A stretch of DNA of 64,000 nucleotides from Cupriavidus necator (GTDB lineage: Bacteria > Pseudomonadota > Gammaproteobacteria > Burkholderiales > Burkholderiaceae): positions 372,001 to 436,000 of the forward strand of contig NZ_SROX01000002.1 of assembly GCF_013141915.1 (NCBI RefSeq), written 5' to 3'. Positions 38,762-49,252 of this stretch are shown piece after piece; position 1 is the stretch's first letter; the number at the start of each line of letters is the position of its first letter. Under the pieces are notes generated by a model. It was not told the origin of the DNA, ran no database searches, and worked only from the letters and a program-made list of their open reading frames with translations. The position numbers and the translations under genes are program-made.

Positions 38762-39340
38762 ATGGCAAAAAAGATTCTGATGCTGGTGGGCGACTACGCC
38801 GAGGACTACGAAACCATGGTGCCGTTCCAGGCGCTGCAGATGGTGGGCCACGCCGTTCACGCGGTGTGCCCCGACAAGCAGGCGGGCGACGCCTGCGCCA
38901 CCGCGATCCACGATTTCGAGGGTGACCAGACCTACAGCGAGAAGCGCGGCCACAACTTCACCCTCAACGCCACCTTCGCCGAGATCGACCCGGCCGGCTA
39001 CGACGCGCTGGTCATCCCCGGCGGCCGCGCCCCCGAGTACCTGCGCCTGAACGCGCGCGTGCTGGAGATCGTGCGGCATTTCGCCCAGGCCGGCAAGCCC
39101 ATCGCCGCGGTGTGCCATGGCGCCCAGTTGCTGGCGGCAGCGGGCGTACTGGAAGGCAAGACCTGCTCCGCCTACCCCGCCTGCGCGCCCGAAGTGAAGC
39201 TGGCCGGCGGCACCTATGCCGATATCCCGGTCGACCAGGCCCACACCGACGGCAACCTCGTCACCGCCCCGGCGTGGCCGGCGCATCCGGCCTGGCTGGC
39301 GCAGTTCCTTGCGGTGCTGGGCACGCGGATCGTACATTAG
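38762..39340 (+). CDS. DJ-1/PfpI-family protein
   Basis: A 192-residue protein. Nucleophile elbow [14 protein letters not shown], with Cys at about residue 119 followed by His, and [10 protein letters not shown] upstream, the PfpI/YhbO pattern. Members act as glyoxalase/deglycase-like or protease-like stress proteins; the exact activity is debated. AGGAG lies upstream of the start. Confidence 0.88.
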   Translation: MAKKILMLVGDYAEDYETMVPFQALQMVGHAVHAVCPDKQAGDACATAIHDFEGDQTYSEKRGHNFTLNATFAEIDPAGYDALVIPGGRAPEYLRLNARVLEIVRHFAQAGKPIAAVCHGAQLLAAAGVLEGKTCSAYPACAPEVKLAGGTYADIPVDQAHTDGNLVTAPAWPAHPAWLAQFLAVLGTRIVH

Positions 39341-39438
39341 TGCTTTCCGCACGCGGCGCCCCACCCGTGACGCATGGCTTGCCGGCCCGGCCGGCCATGC
39401 CCAGCCTGCCCACCGCGCCGCTCGCCAGGGAGCCTTTG

Positions 39439-39813
39439 ATGTGTGAAATCTTTATCCGCGCCAATCCGGCGTCGTACCAGAGCCAGTCGCGCTCGCTGCG
39501 CCTGCACGGCGCGGCCACCAGCATCCGGCTGGAAAGCCTGTTCTGGGAAGTCCTGGAAGAACTGGCGCAGCGCGACGGCATGACCGTCAACCAGCTGATC
39601 ACGCGCCTGCACGACGAACTGACCGAACACCGCGGCAGCGAGGCCGTCGCGGCCAATTTCTCGTCTTTCCTGCGGGTGTGCTGCCTGCGCTACCTGATGC
39701 TGCAGGGCGAAGGCCGCATCCCGGCCAGTCGCGACGTGCCGATCCGCTCCCTGGACCCTCGCGTGGTGCTCGACAACCTGCCCGATTCCTGGGTCGAGCC
39801 GCGGCCGCACTGA
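39439..39813 (+). CDS. Ribbon-helix-helix domain protein
   Basis: 124 residues. The core SQSRSLRLHGAATSIRLESLFWEVLEELAQRDGMTVNQL matches the RHH_4 (PF13467) type: a beta-strand with TSIRLE followed by two helices. GGGAG lies before the ATG, 98 bp after the DJ-1-like stop. It is a probable DNA-binding regulator, though RHH_4 proteins are poorly studied. Confidence 0.8.
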   Translation: MCEIFIRANPASYQSQSRSLRLHGAATSIRLESLFWEVLEELAQRDGMTVNQLITRLHDELTEHRGSEAVAANFSSFLRVCCLRYLMLQGEGRIPASRDVPIRSLDPRVVLDNLPDSWVEPRPH

Positions 39814-39856
39814 ACCCCGCGCCGAGCCGGCGGCGCGCTCCTGCCCGTGCCGGCGC

Positions 39857-41836
39857 TCAGCCGTTCAGGATGCTTGTCTCGGCGGCCTCCAGCGCCTCGG
39901 GCGGGCCGCGCAGCACGACGATATCGCCGGGCTCCAGCACGGTTTCGGGCTGCGGGTCGAAGGCGCGGATGCCGCGCCGGCGCACCGCTGTCACCTCGAC
40001 CCCGATGCGCTCCAGCCCCAGCACGCCCAGGCGCCTGCCCACCGCGGTGGACTGCGGCCCGAGCGACACGGAATGCAGCCGCACCGACTCGCGCTCGACC
40101 ATGTCCTCTTCGTCGTCGCGGCCGTGGAAATAGCCGCGCAGCAGGCTGTAGCGCGCGTCGCGCGCCTGCTGCACGCCGCGCACCACCCGGCGCATCGGCA
40201 CGCCCAGCAGCACCAGCGCGTGCGACGCCAGCATCAGGCTGCCTTCGATGATCTCGGGCACCACCTCGGTGGCGCCGGCCTTCTGCAGCGTGTCCAGTTC
40301 GGAATCGTCGACCGTGCGCACGATCACCGGCAGCGCCGGCGCCAGCTCCTGGACATGGTGCAGCACCTTCAGCGCCGACTGCGTGTTGGCATAGGTCACG
40401 ACCACCGCGGCGGCACGGTGGATACCCGCGGCAATCAGGGCCTCGCGCCGGGCCGCGTCGCCGTAGACCACGGTATCGCCCGCGCTGGCGGCCTCGCGCA
40501 CGCGGTCGGGGTCCAGGTCGAGCGCCACATAGTTGATGCCCTCGCGCTCGAGCATGTGCGCCAGGTTCTGTCCGCTGCGGCCGAAGCCGCAGATGATGGC
40601 GTGCTTCTCGGTCTGCAGGCTTTGCGCGGCGATGCGGGTCATGTTCAGCGACTGCATCAGCCATTCGTTGGCGGCAAAGCGCAGCACGATGGCGTCGCTG
40701 TACTGGATCAGAAACGGCGCGGCCAGCATCGACAGCAGCATCGACGCCAGGATCACCTGGATCAGCACCGGATCGACCAGGTTCAGGCCGTCGATCTGGT
40801 TCAGCAGCACGAAGCCGAACTCGCCCGCCTGCGCCAGCCCCAGCCCGGTGCGGATGGCCACGCCCTGGCGCGAGCCGAACACCCGCGCCAGCACCGTGAT
40901 CAGCACCAGCTTGAACAGCACCGGCACCACCAGCAGCGCCAGCACCAGCCAGATGTGGTCCAGCACCACGCGGATATTGAGCAGCATGCCGATGGTGACG
41001 AAGAACAGCCCCAGCAGCACGTCGCGGAACGGCTTGATGTCTTCCTCCACCTGGTGGCGGTACGGCGTCTCGGAGATCAGCATGCCCGCCATGAAGGCCC
41101 CCAGCGCCATCGACAGGCCCAGCCGCTCGGTCAGCGCCGCCATGCCCAGCGTCACCAGCAGCAGGTTCAGCATGAACAGTTCCTGCGAGCGGCGTGCCGC
41201 CACCACATGGAACCAGCGGCTCATCAGGCGCTGGCCGAGGAAGAAGATGGCGCCCAGCGCGACCACGATCTTGAGCGTGGCCAGGCCGAGCGCCTTCATC
41301 AGGTCGCCCGGATCCTGCGACAGCGCCGGAATGACGATCAGCAGCGGCACCACCGCCAGGTCCTGGAACAGCAAGATGCTGATGATATTGCGCCCGTGCT
41401 CGCTCTCCAGCTCCATGCGCTCGGACAGCATCTTGGACACGATGGCGGTGGAAGACATGGCCAGGGCCCCGCCCAGCGCCACCGAGGCCTGCCAGGACAG
41501 CGGGAACAGCCAGTTGAACGCCCAGCTCGCCGGCACCACCGCCAGCATCGACAGCACCACCTGCGAGCCGCCCAGGCCGAACACCAGCCGCTTCATCGCG
41601 CGCAGCTTGGCCAGGCTGAATTCCAGCCCGATCGAGAACATCAGGAAGACCACGCCGAACTCGGCCAGGTACTTGGTCTGCGCGGTGTCGCTGGCCAGCC
41701 CCAGCGCATGCGGGCCAATCAGGATGCCGACGGCCAGGTAGCCCAGCATGGGCGGCAGCTGCAGCATGCGGAATGCGACCACGCCGAACACGGCGGCGGC
41801 CAGCAGCACCAGGGTCAGTTCCAGCGGAGAATGCAT
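39857..41836 (-). CDS. Kef-type monovalent cation:proton antiporter with TrkA domains
   Basis: A 659-residue protein. The N-terminal CPA2 Na/H exchanger domain has about 12 helices (GALAMSSTAIVSKML, LGLAQAGEFGFVLLNQ). An RCK/TrkA_N domain begins near 415 with AIICGFGRSGQNLAHMLE, and TrkA_C runs near 575-655. This is KefB/KefC/YbaL architecture; K+ or Na+ efflux gated by nucleotide or glutathione adducts is known for relatives. The ATG at 41836 gives the usual N-terminus, but no strong ribosome site is visible. Confidence 0.88.
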   Translation of the reverse strand: MHSPLELTLVLLAAAVFGVVAFRMLQLPPMLGYLAVGILIGPHALGLASDTAQTKYLAEFGVVFLMFSIGLEFSLAKLRAMKRLVFGLGGSQVVLSMLAVVPASWAFNWLFPLSWQASVALGGALAMSSTAIVSKMLSERMELESEHGRNIISILLFQDLAVVPLLIVIPALSQDPGDLMKALGLATLKIVVALGAIFFLGQRLMSRWFHVVAARRSQELFMLNLLLVTLGMAALTERLGLSMALGAFMAGMLISETPYRHQVEEDIKPFRDVLLGLFFVTIGMLLNIRVVLDHIWLVLALLVVPVLFKLVLITVLARVFGSRQGVAIRTGLGLAQAGEFGFVLLNQIDGLNLVDPVLIQVILASMLLSMLAAPFLIQYSDAIVLRFAANEWLMQSLNMTRIAAQSLQTEKHAIICGFGRSGQNLAHMLEREGINYVALDLDPDRVREAASAGDTVVYGDAARREALIAAGIHRAAAVVVTYANTQSALKVLHHVQELAPALPVIVRTVDDSELDTLQKAGATEVVPEIIEGSLMLASHALVLLGVPMRRVVRGVQQARDARYSLLRGYFHGRDDEEDMVERESVRLHSVSLGPQSTAVGRRLGVLGLERIGVEVTAVRRRGIRAFDPQPETVLEPGDIVVLRGPPEALEAAETSILNG

Positions 41837-41980
41837 CAAGGCGGTCAGGGTGACCGGTGAGGCGCGCGGCCGACCCGGCACGGGCACCCAGCCGGCGGAC
41901 ATACGGCGAGCACGGGCGAGCACGACGCACGCCATGGGCCGGGCCAGGTGCCGTCGCATTCGTTGGTATACTTCGTCGCC

Positions 41981-42964
41981 ATGATAGCCAATTTCGATGC
42001 GGATCGAGCACTCAGGCTCGCCCGCGACACACTCCAGACTGAAGCCGACGCGGTTTCCGCACTTTCCGCCCGCCTGAACGGCGACTTTGCCCATGCCGTG
42101 CAGCTGATCCTGCAATGCACCGGGCGCGTGGTCGTTTCCGGCATCGGCAAGTCCGGCCATATCGGGCGCAAGGTTGCGGCCACGCTGGCCTCGACCGGCA
42201 CCCCCGCGTTCTTCGTGCACCCCGCCGAGGCCAGCCACGGCGACCTCGGCATGGTCACGCGCGACGACGTTCTGATCGCCTTCTCCAATTCCGGCGAGAC
42301 CGGCGAGCTGCTGTCGATCATCCCGATCGTCAAGCGCATCGGCGCGCGCCTGATCTCGGTCACCGGCAACCCGGCGTCCAACCTCGCCAAGCTGGCCGAC
42401 GTCCACCTGGACGCGGCGGTCGAGAAGGAAGCCTGCCCGCTGAACCTGGCGCCGACCGCCAGCACCACCGCCGCGCTGGCGCTGGGCGACGCGCTCGCGG
42501 TAGCAGTGCTCGATGCGCGCGGCTTCGGCGAGGAAGATTTCGCCCGCTCGCACCCCGGCGGCGCGCTCGGACGCAAGCTGCTGACCCACGTGCGCGACGT
42601 GATGCGCACCGGCAACGCCGTGCCCGAGGTGCGCGAAAGCACGCCGCTGGCCCAGGCGCTGATGGAAATCACCCGCAAGGGCATGGCCATGACCGCGGTG
42701 GTCGATCCCGACGGGCGCGCCATCGGCGTGTTCACCGACGGCGACCTGCGCCGCCTGCTGGAAACCCCGCGCGACTGGAAGACCGTGCCGATCGGCGAGG
42801 TCATGCACCGCAACCCGCACGTGGTCAACCAGGATCGGCTGGCGGTGGAAGCCGTGCAGGTGATGGAAGCCAACCGCATCAACCAGTTGCTGGTGGTGGA
42901 CGACGAAGGGCGCCTGACCGGCGCGCTGCATATCCACGACCTGACCCGCGCCAAGGTCATCTGA
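41981..42964 (+). CDS. kdsD: D-arabinose 5-phosphate isomerase KdsD/KpsF
   Basis: A 327-residue protein. SIS domain with VVVSGIGKSGHIGRKVAATLAS and AFSNSGETGELLSIIP, then two CBS repeats (DVMRTGNAVPEV, VMHRNPHVVNQD). It converts ribulose 5-P to arabinose 5-P, the first step of Kdo synthesis for LPS. It is followed directly by lptC; the kdsC phosphatase gene often found between them is missing. Confidence 0.94.
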   Translation: MIANFDADRALRLARDTLQTEADAVSALSARLNGDFAHAVQLILQCTGRVVVSGIGKSGHIGRKVAATLASTGTPAFFVHPAEASHGDLGMVTRDDVLIAFSNSGETGELLSIIPIVKRIGARLISVTGNPASNLAKLADVHLDAAVEKEACPLNLAPTASTTAALALGDALAVAVLDARGFGEEDFARSHPGGALGRKLLTHVRDVMRTGNAVPEVRESTPLAQALMEITRKGMAMTAVVDPDGRAIGVFTDGDLRRLLETPRDWKTVPIGEVMHRNPHVVNQDRLAVEAVQVMEANRINQLLVVDDEGRLTGALHIHDLTRAKVI

Positions 42965-43006
42965 GCGGCCGCGGGCCGCCACCACCAGGATTACGCCAAG
43001 GACACC

Positions 43007-43636
43007 ATGCAGGCACTCCTCGCCTCCCTCAGCGGCATCGTCATGCGGCTGCTGCCGCTGCTGCTGATGGCCTTCGTGGCGGGCAGCACGTTCTGGCTGG
43101 TCCAGATCAACTCCCCCAAGGAAGACCAGGCCGCGCAGGCCACCAAGAAGCACGAGCCGGATTACTTCATGGACCGCTTCTCGGCCACCGAGCTGGCGCT
43201 GGACGGCAGCACCAAGATCCGCTTCACCGGCGAGCGCATGGTCCATTTCGAGGATGACCAGACCTACGAGGTCACGCGTCCCGCCATGCGCGCCTATGAG
43301 CCGGACCGCCCGCCGGTGACCGCGCGTGCCGACACCGGCCGCATGAACGCCGAAGGCACGGTGATCGACCTGTACGGCAATGGCTACGTGCTGCGCCAGC
43401 AGGGCACGGACCCGTCCAAGGACCCGCAACTGACCGCGGCGTCGAGCTATTTCCAGCTGCTGGTCAATGACGACATCGTCAAGACCGACAAGCCGGTCAA
43501 GCTGACGCGCGGCCCGTCGGTCATGACCGCCAACGGCCTGATCTTCAACAACGTCACTCGCGAAGTACAATTGCTCGGCAATGTACGCGGCACCATCATC
43601 ACCGGGCCGTCGCCGGGCCGGGCGCCAGGGTCCTGA
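43007..43636 (+). CDS. lptC: LPS export protein LptC
   Basis: A 209-residue protein with one N-terminal membrane anchor (about residues 13-34) and a periplasmic beta-jellyroll with KIRFTGERMVHFEDDQTYEV. It bridges the LptBFG transporter and LptA. AAGGAC lies before the ATG, 42 bp after kdsD. It ends in a short basic, Gly/Pro-rich tail. Confidence 0.9.
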   Translation: MQALLASLSGIVMRLLPLLLMAFVAGSTFWLVQINSPKEDQAAQATKKHEPDYFMDRFSATELALDGSTKIRFTGERMVHFEDDQTYEVTRPAMRAYEPDRPPVTARADTGRMNAEGTVIDLYGNGYVLRQQGTDPSKDPQLTAASSYFQLLVNDDIVKTDKPVKLTRGPSVMTANGLIFNNVTREVQLLGNVRGTIITGPSPGRAPGS

Positions 43637-43713
43637 GCCCCGCGCCGCGCGCACCAATTTCCGCGCAATCCGCACCATCACGCATCCAGACGCCCTCAAG
43701 CAACCCTGTTAAC

Positions 43714-44364
43714 ATGACCGCTTCCCTGACGACATCGTCCCGTCGACGCACCGCCCCGGCCCTGCTCGCGCTGGCCATGGCCTTCGGCCTGCTGGCCCAG
43801 CCTGCTTTTGCCGAGCGCGCGGACCGCGACAAGCCGATGGTGCTCGAGGCGGACAACGCCAGCTACGACGACGTCAAGCAGATCTATACGCTGAGCGGCA
43901 ACGTGGTGCTGACCAAGGGCACCATGATCCTGAAGTCCGACGCCGCCGAACTGCGCACCGACCCGGAGGGCTACCAGTTCGCCGTGGCCACCTCGAAGCA
44001 GGGCAAGCAAGCCTATATCCGCCAGAAACGCGAAGGCGTCGACGAATACATCGACGGCTGGGGCGACCGCATCGAATACGACGGCAAGCAGGAATTCTCC
44101 AAGCTGATCGGCAACGCCCGCATGGCGCGGTTGCAGGGCGCCAAGCAACTCGACGAGATCCGCGGCGCGGTGCTGACCTACGACAGCCGCAAGGAACTCT
44201 ACACTGCCGCCGGCGGCGGCAGCGGCGATGCCGCGGCAGCCAATCCGTCCGGCCGGGTGCGCGCGGTGCTGTCGCCGCGCCAGGACCAGAAGTCCGGCGC
44301 CGCGGGCGGCGGCGGCTCGCCGCTGGACCTGAAGCCCGCGCCCGCGCCCGCCAACAAACCCTGA
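43714..44364 (+). CDS. lptA: LPS transport periplasmic protein LptA
   Basis: A 216-residue protein with a signal peptide ending LAQPAFA-ERADRDKP. The OstA/LptA jellyroll has YTLSGNVVLTKGTMILKSD and YDGKQEFSKLIGNARMARL. The C-terminal Gly/Pro/Ala tail is unstructured. It forms the periplasmic bridge carrying LPS to LptD. Confidence 0.92.
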   Translation: MTASLTTSSRRRTAPALLALAMAFGLLAQPAFAERADRDKPMVLEADNASYDDVKQIYTLSGNVVLTKGTMILKSDAAELRTDPEGYQFAVATSKQGKQAYIRQKREGVDEYIDGWGDRIEYDGKQEFSKLIGNARMARLQGAKQLDEIRGAVLTYDSRKELYTAAGGGSGDAAAANPSGRVRAVLSPRQDQKSGAAGGGGSPLDLKPAPAPANKP

Positions 44365-44421
44365 CGCCAGTGGCCGGCCCCCGCGCCGGCGACTGCCACG
44401 CCTGAACGCCTGACCGTACCC

Positions 44422-45222
44422 ATGACCGATAACGCCACCCTCGCCGAGAAGCCTTCCGTCGCAGCCAACGCCGTCCTGCCCGGTGGCAGCACGCTGGTCG
44501 TGCGCCACCTGAAGAAGCGCTATGGCTCGCGCACGGTGGTCAAGGACGTCTCGCTCGACGTGAAGAGCGGCGAGGTGGTCGGCCTGCTCGGCCCCAATGG
44601 CGCCGGCAAGACCACGTCGTTCTACATGATCGTTGGCCTGGTGGCCCTGGACGAAGGCGACATCGTGCTCGACGGCGACCACATCAGCGGCCTGCCGATC
44701 CACGAGCGCGCGCGCATGGGGCTGTCGTACCTGCCGCAGGAAGCCTCGGTGTTCCGCAAGCTCAATGTCGAGGAAAATATCCGCGCGGTGCTGGAGCTGC
44801 AGCAGGACCAGGGCAAGCCGCTGGCCAAGGCCGAGATCGAGCGTCGCCTGGATTCCCTGCTGGACGATCTGCAGATTGCCCACCTGCGCAACAACCCGGC
44901 ACTGTCGCTGTCCGGCGGCGAGCGCCGCCGCGTTGAAATCGCCCGCGCACTGGCGTCATCGCCGCGCTTTATCCTGCTGGACGAACCCTTCGCCGGCGTG
45001 GACCCGATTGCCGTGGGCGAGATCCAGCGCATCGTCAGCTTCCTCAAGGCACGCAATATCGGCGTGCTGATCACCGACCACAACGTGCGCGAGACGCTCG
45101 GCATCTGCGATCACGCCTACATCATCAGCGAAGGCACGGTGCTGGCTTCGGGCCAGCCGGAAGACATCATTGCCAATGACGCCGTGCGGCGCGTCTATCT
45201 GGGCGAGAACTTCCGCATGTGA
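44422..45222 (+). CDS. lptB: LPS export ABC transporter ATP-binding protein LptB
   Basis: A 266-residue protein. Walker [12 protein letters not shown] near residue 57, signature [17 protein letters not shown], Walker [19 protein letters not shown], switch His in [10 protein letters not shown]. An N-terminal extension of about 24 residues precedes the usual start and may be partly untranslated. Powers LPS extraction with LptFG, which are encoded elsewhere. Confidence 0.95.
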   Translation: MTDNATLAEKPSVAANAVLPGGSTLVVRHLKKRYGSRTVVKDVSLDVKSGEVVGLLGPNGAGKTTSFYMIVGLVALDEGDIVLDGDHISGLPIHERARMGLSYLPQEASVFRKLNVEENIRAVLELQQDQGKPLAKAEIERRLDSLLDDLQIAHLRNNPALSLSGGERRRVEIARALASSPRFILLDEPFAGVDPIAVGEIQRIVSFLKARNIGVLITDHNVRETLGICDHAYIISEGTVLASGQPEDIIANDAVRRVYLGENFRM

Positions 45223-45343
45223 CAAGGCGGCCGCCCCGCGCGGGCGGCCCTGGCGGCGTGGCAGAGAGCCAGCGGCGATCACGGCGCATCAGCGATAGCA
45301 ATTTCCGTTCCAACATCGGAAAGATGCGCATAAAATAGGTCGC

Positions 45344-46822
45344 ATGAAACCGTCGCTACAGCTTCGCCTCTCCCAGCACCTGGCACTGACTCCGCAGCTG
45401 CAACAGTCGATCCGGCTGCTGCAGCTTTCCACGCTGGAACTGCAGCAGGAAGTCGAACAGGCGCTGACCGAAAACCCGCTGCTCGAACGAGAGAACGACT
45501 GGATCGAAAGCCCGCTGCGCGTGGCGGCCGATGGCTCGGTCAACTTACAGAGCGCCCCCGCGCCCGCCCCGGCCGAGCCCCAGGGCAATGGCGACGCGCG
45601 CGCCGACGGCGCCGCCGATGACAGCTACGGCGACAACAGCAGCGGCGACGACTACAGCAATGGCGACTGGAGCCTGGACGACTTCGCCCGGCGCCCGCAA
45701 GGCGACGAAGATGAAAAGACGCCGATGCAGCTGCGCGATGCCGAGCCCACGCTGCGCGAATACCTGATGGAGCAGTTGACACCGCTGAAGATCTCGGCGC
45801 GCGACAAGGGTCTCGCCATCTTCCTGATCGAATCCCTCGATGACGATGGCTACCTGAGCGCCTCGCTCGAAGAGATTTTCGCGGAACTGCCCGAAGAGCT
45901 CGAGTTCGACCCCGACGAAGTCCACGCCATCCTGACCCTGCTGCAGAGCTTCGATCCGCCCGGCGTGGGCGCGCGCAATGCCGCCGAATGCCTGGCGCTG
46001 CAATTGCGCCGCCTGACCCACCCGCAGCGCGAACTGGCGCTGACCATCGTTACCCATCACCTGGAACTGCTTGCGGTACGCGACTACACGCGGCTGAAGA
46101 AGGCACTGCAGGTCGATGAAGTCGCGCTGAAGGCCGCGCACGACCTGATCCGCTCGCTGGCCCCCTACCCGGGCCATGCGTACAGCCGCCCCGAAGCCGA
46201 TTTCGTGGTGCCCGACGTGTTCGTGCGCAAAGGCAGCGGCGGCTGGACCGCGCAGCTCAATCCCGATGTGATGCCGAGGCTGCGCATCAACGATATGTAT
46301 GCGCAGATCCTGCGCGGCGCCAAGGGCGAAACCGGCACCGCGGGGCTGCAACAGAAGCTGCAGGAGGCGCGCTGGCTGATCAAGAACATCCAGCAAAGGT
46401 TCGACACCATCCTGCGTGTCTCGCAGGCCATTGTCGAGCGTCAAAAGAACTTTTTCACCCACGGTGAAATCGCCATGCGCCCCTTGGTTTTGCGGGAGAT
46501 TGCCGATACACTGGGTTTACACGAGTCAACCATCTCCCGGGTGACGACCAATAAATACATGGCTACACCGATGGGTACTTTCGAATTGAAGTACTTCTTC
46601 GGTAGCCACGTGTCCACCGAAACCGGTGGCGCGGCTTCATCAACGGCCATCCGCGCCTTGATCAAGCAACTGATAGGAGCCGAAGACCCGAGGAATCCCC
46701 TTTCCGACAGTCGCATCGCCGAACTGCTGGGTGAGCAAGGCTTCGTTGTCGCACGCCGCACCGTTGCCAAATATCGCGAAGCCCTGAAGATCCCCGCAGT
46801 GAATCTCCGCAAGTCTTTGTAG
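45344..46822 (+). CDS. rpoN: RNA polymerase sigma-54 factor
   Basis: A 492-residue protein. Region I is Gln/Leu-rich ([20 protein letters not shown]), followed by an acidic Gly/Asp/Ser linker (about 65-125), the core-binding domain, an HTH ([17 protein letters not shown]) and the RpoN box [10 protein letters not shown] near residue 470. It directs transcription at -24/-12 promoters (nitrogen, pili and others). A possible -10, TAAAAT at 45331-45336, lies just before the ATG. Confidence 0.97.
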   Translation: MKPSLQLRLSQHLALTPQLQQSIRLLQLSTLELQQEVEQALTENPLLERENDWIESPLRVAADGSVNLQSAPAPAPAEPQGNGDARADGAADDSYGDNSSGDDYSNGDWSLDDFARRPQGDEDEKTPMQLRDAEPTLREYLMEQLTPLKISARDKGLAIFLIESLDDDGYLSASLEEIFAELPEELEFDPDEVHAILTLLQSFDPPGVGARNAAECLALQLRRLTHPQRELALTIVTHHLELLAVRDYTRLKKALQVDEVALKAAHDLIRSLAPYPGHAYSRPEADFVVPDVFVRKGSGGWTAQLNPDVMPRLRINDMYAQILRGAKGETGTAGLQQKLQEARWLIKNIQQRFDTILRVSQAIVERQKNFFTHGEIAMRPLVLREIADTLGLHESTISRVTTNKYMATPMGTFELKYFFGSHVSTETGGAASSTAIRALIKQLIGAEDPRNPLSDSRIAELLGEQGFVVARRTVAKYREALKIPAVNLRKSL

Positions 46823-46870
46823 CCGAGCCCACCGCCTGCCTGGTGAGGCTCTTTCAGAAGGAGAAGCGCT

Positions 46871-47221
46871 ATGAACTTCAAGATCAGTGGACACCACCTG
46901 GACATCACGCCCCCTCTGCGTGAGTACGTGGAAACGAAGCTGGAGCGAATCGTCAGGCATTTCGATCAAGTCATTGGCGTTAGCGTGCTGCTCTCTGTCG
47001 ACAATCACAAGGAAAAGGACCGGCGCCAGTACGCGGAAATCAATCTGCATCTCAAGGGCAAGGACATCTTTGTCGAGGCGCATCACGAAGACCTGTATGC
47101 GGCGATCGACGCACTCGTCGACAAGCTGGACCGTCAGGTGATTCGCTACAAGGATCGCGTGCAAGGCCACGACCGCGAAGCGGTCAAGTACCAGATGGCC
47201 GCCGCGCAAATGCAGCAGTAA
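46871..47221 (+). CDS. hpf: Ribosome hibernation-promoting factor / YfiA family
   Basis: 116 residues, the short HPF form. [20 protein letters not shown] at the start, [22 protein letters not shown] in the middle. It binds the 30S A/P sites in stationary phase. The rpoN-hpf spacing is 48 bp, with GAAGGAGAAG before the ATG. The transcript is closed by a terminator at 47270. Confidence 0.95.
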
Positions 47222-47269
47222 CCGTGCCCGGCAGCCCGAAACGGGCTGCTGAACCAGGATTCCACAGGC

Positions 47270-47297
47270 AAGCCGCGCCGCGAAGCGCGGCTTTTTT
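47270..47297 (+). terminator. Intrinsic terminator after hpf
   Basis: Stem AAGCCGCGC (47270-47278) with GCGCGGCTT (47285-47293), loop CGCGAA, T-run 47292-47297. A second hairpin (CAGCCCG-AAA-CGGGCTG) lies just before it. Confidence 0.85.
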
Positions 47298-47571
47298 GCG
47301 CCTTGGCGCCGGCTCGGCTGTGGCAGCGGAGCCAACCCTGTCACGCATAGGAACCCGAGGTGTTCGCAAGCGCAGCGCCAAGGTGTATGCTGCGCCATAC
47401 AAAGAGAGAGAAAATCGTGGCCGCGCCTGCTCGCGCTGCACCGCACAATGCGAGCCGAGCCGCTGCTCTATAATGGGCCGGACGCCTCCCAGCCGCGCCG
47501 GCGGCGGCCAGGGAGCCGTCCGTTGCCCGGCGGAACGGTCCGCCCGCTAACTGAAATCCTGCGCATCGCCC
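47298..47571 (+). promoter_or_regulatory. Upstream region of ptsN with a -10-like TATAAT
   Basis: TATAAT at 47469-47474 is a perfect -10 about 98 bp before ptsN, but no good -35 lies 16-18 bp upstream. Together with the terminator at 47270 it suggests that ptsN has its own promoter. No ORF is supported in the 350 bp between hpf and ptsN. Confidence 0.4.
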
Positions 47572-48027
47572 ATGAATCGTTTGGCCAAATTGCTGCCACC
47601 CGGCAACATCACCCTCGACGTCAGCGTCACCAGCAAGAAGCGTGTGTTCGAGCAGGCCGGCCTCCTCTTCGAGAACAATCATGGCGTGGCGCGCGCCATC
47701 GTGACCGATAACTTGTTCGCGCGCGAGTCGCTGGGCTCGACCGGACTCGGCGCCGGCGTGGCGATCCCGCACGGGCGCATCAAGGGCCTCAAGCAACCCC
47801 TGGCCGCCTTTATGCGGCTGGGCGAGCCGATTCCGTTCGAATCGCCGGACGGCAAGCCGGTTTCGCTGCTGATCTTCCTGCTGGTGCCGGAACAGGCCAC
47901 GCAGCAGCACCTGGAAATTCTGTCCGAGATCGCACAACTGCTGTCGGATCGCGACATGCGCGAGGGCCTGGCGACACTGCCCACGCCCGATGCCGTGCAT
48001 GAACTGCTGATCGCATGGCATCCCTGA
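47572..48027 (+). CDS. ptsN: PTS IIA-like nitrogen regulatory protein PtsN (EIIA-Ntr)
   Basis: A 151-residue protein. PTS EIIA type-2 domain; the phosphorylation-site region is LGAGVAIPHGRIKGLKQPLAAF, with the active His near residue 66. It is a regulatory phosphocarrier (potassium, phosphate and PHB control in relatives), not a sugar transporter. It forms a cluster with hprK and rapZ. Confidence 0.94.
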   Translation: MNRLAKLLPPGNITLDVSVTSKKRVFEQAGLLFENNHGVARAIVTDNLFARESLGSTGLGAGVAIPHGRIKGLKQPLAAFMRLGEPIPFESPDGKPVSLLIFLLVPEQATQQHLEILSEIAQLLSDRDMREGLATLPTPDAVHELLIAWHP

Positions 48028-48108
48028 TCCACTGATTCCCCAGAGCGGGCCGGCACCAGACCGGGCAGGCGCCACGCGCTTCGCAGTCCGCCTTACCAGT
48101 CAACCCGC

Positions 48109-49080
48109 ATGGAACTCACCGGCGTCACCTCCCAGTCTATCTTCGACGACAACGCAGCCGACCTCAAACTCTCGTGGGTCGCCGGCCTGGAAGGCGCGGA
48201 CCGCGCCTTTGACGTAGAGTTCGCCCGCGAAGCGACCTCCGCCGCAGACCTGGTGGGCCACCTCAACCTGATCCACCCGAACCGGATCCAGGTGCTTGGC
48301 AAACCCGAGATCACGTACTACCAGCGGCTGGACGACGAGACCCGCAAGCGCCAGATGGGCGAGCTGATCCTGCTGGAGCCGCCCTTCCTGGTGATCGCCG
48401 ACGGCATGGAGCCGCCTCCGGACCTGGAACTGCGCTGCACGCGCTCGTCGACGCCCCTGTTCACTACGCCGGTGTCGTCCGCGGCGGTGATCGACCACCT
48501 GCGCCTGTACCTGTCGCGCATCTCGGCGCCGCGCGTGACCATGCATGGCGTATTTCTCGACATCCTGGGCATGGGCGTGCTGATCATGGGCGAATCGGGA
48601 CTGGGCAAGAGCGAACTTGGCCTGGAACTGATCTCGCGCGGCCACGGGCTGGTGGCCGACGACGCGGTCGATTTCGTCCGGCTCGGGCCCGACTTCATCG
48701 AAGGCCGCTGTCCGCCGCTGCTGCAGAACCTGCTCGAAGTGCGCGGCCTGGGGCTGCTCGACATCAAGACCATCTTCGGCGAGACCGCGGTGCGGCGGAA
48801 GATGAAGATCAAGCTGGTGGTGCAGCTGGTGCGGCGCAACGATGGCGAGTTCGAGCGGCTGCCGCTGGATTCGCAATACCTGGACGTGCTCGGGCTGCCG
48901 ATCCACATGGTCAAGATCCAGGTTGCGGCCGGCCGCAACCTTGCCGTGCTGGTCGAGGCCGCCGTGCGCAACACCATCCTGCGCCTGCGCGGCATCGACA
49001 CGCTGCGCGATTTCATGGATCGCCAGCGCGCCGCGATGCAGGCCGATGCTGTCTCGCGCGGGCAGGGTCGGCTGCTCTAA
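48109..49080 (+). CDS. hprK: HPr(Ser) kinase/phosphorylase
   Basis: A 323-residue protein. The P-loop is [15 protein letters not shown] near residue 160; the HPrK/P signature is [12 protein letters not shown] followed by [19 protein letters not shown]. In beta-proteobacteria this enzyme phosphorylates HPr in an incomplete PTS that has no sugar permeases. HPr and EI are not in this window. Confidence 0.95.
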
Positions 49081-49140
49081 CGCCACCGCCGACCGCGGCT
49101 TTCAATTGCTTACAACGGCGTAGCAACCTCCCGTCAACGT

Positions 49141-49171
49141 TTGTCAGGCATGCTTCGTTTTGTGCTGTAAT
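49141..49171 (+). promoter_or_regulatory. Candidate promoter of the PsiF-like gene
   Basis: TTGTCA (49141-49146) and TGTAAT (49166-49171) with a 19-bp spacer, about 80 bp before the ATG at 49253. The spacer is on the long side. A short imperfect stem (TAATGGGC/GCCCGTTA) follows immediately. Confidence 0.35.
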
Positions 49172-49252
49172 GGGCATCACGCCCGTTACCTGAGCTGCAA
49201 CGCCGACCCCGGCGCGCGGCCATGAAGTTTTCCACCCCCGAGGAGAGCAAGC

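Noticed and set aside
39857-43699. A 1280-codon open frame on the minus strand running through kdsD and lptC into the Kef gene
   Set aside because: The upstream part is antisense to well-supported kdsD and lptC and has Arg/His/Gln-rich random composition. Only 39857-41836 matches a protein family.
45229-45249. GC-rich hairpin between lptB and rpoN as a terminator
   Set aside because: The perfect 8-bp stem GGCCGCCC/GGGCGGCC has no T-run, and read-through into rpoN is usual for this operon.
49141-49190. A Pho box before the PsiF-like gene
   Set aside because: Only one weak TGTCA-like half site was found and no second half at the right spacing.
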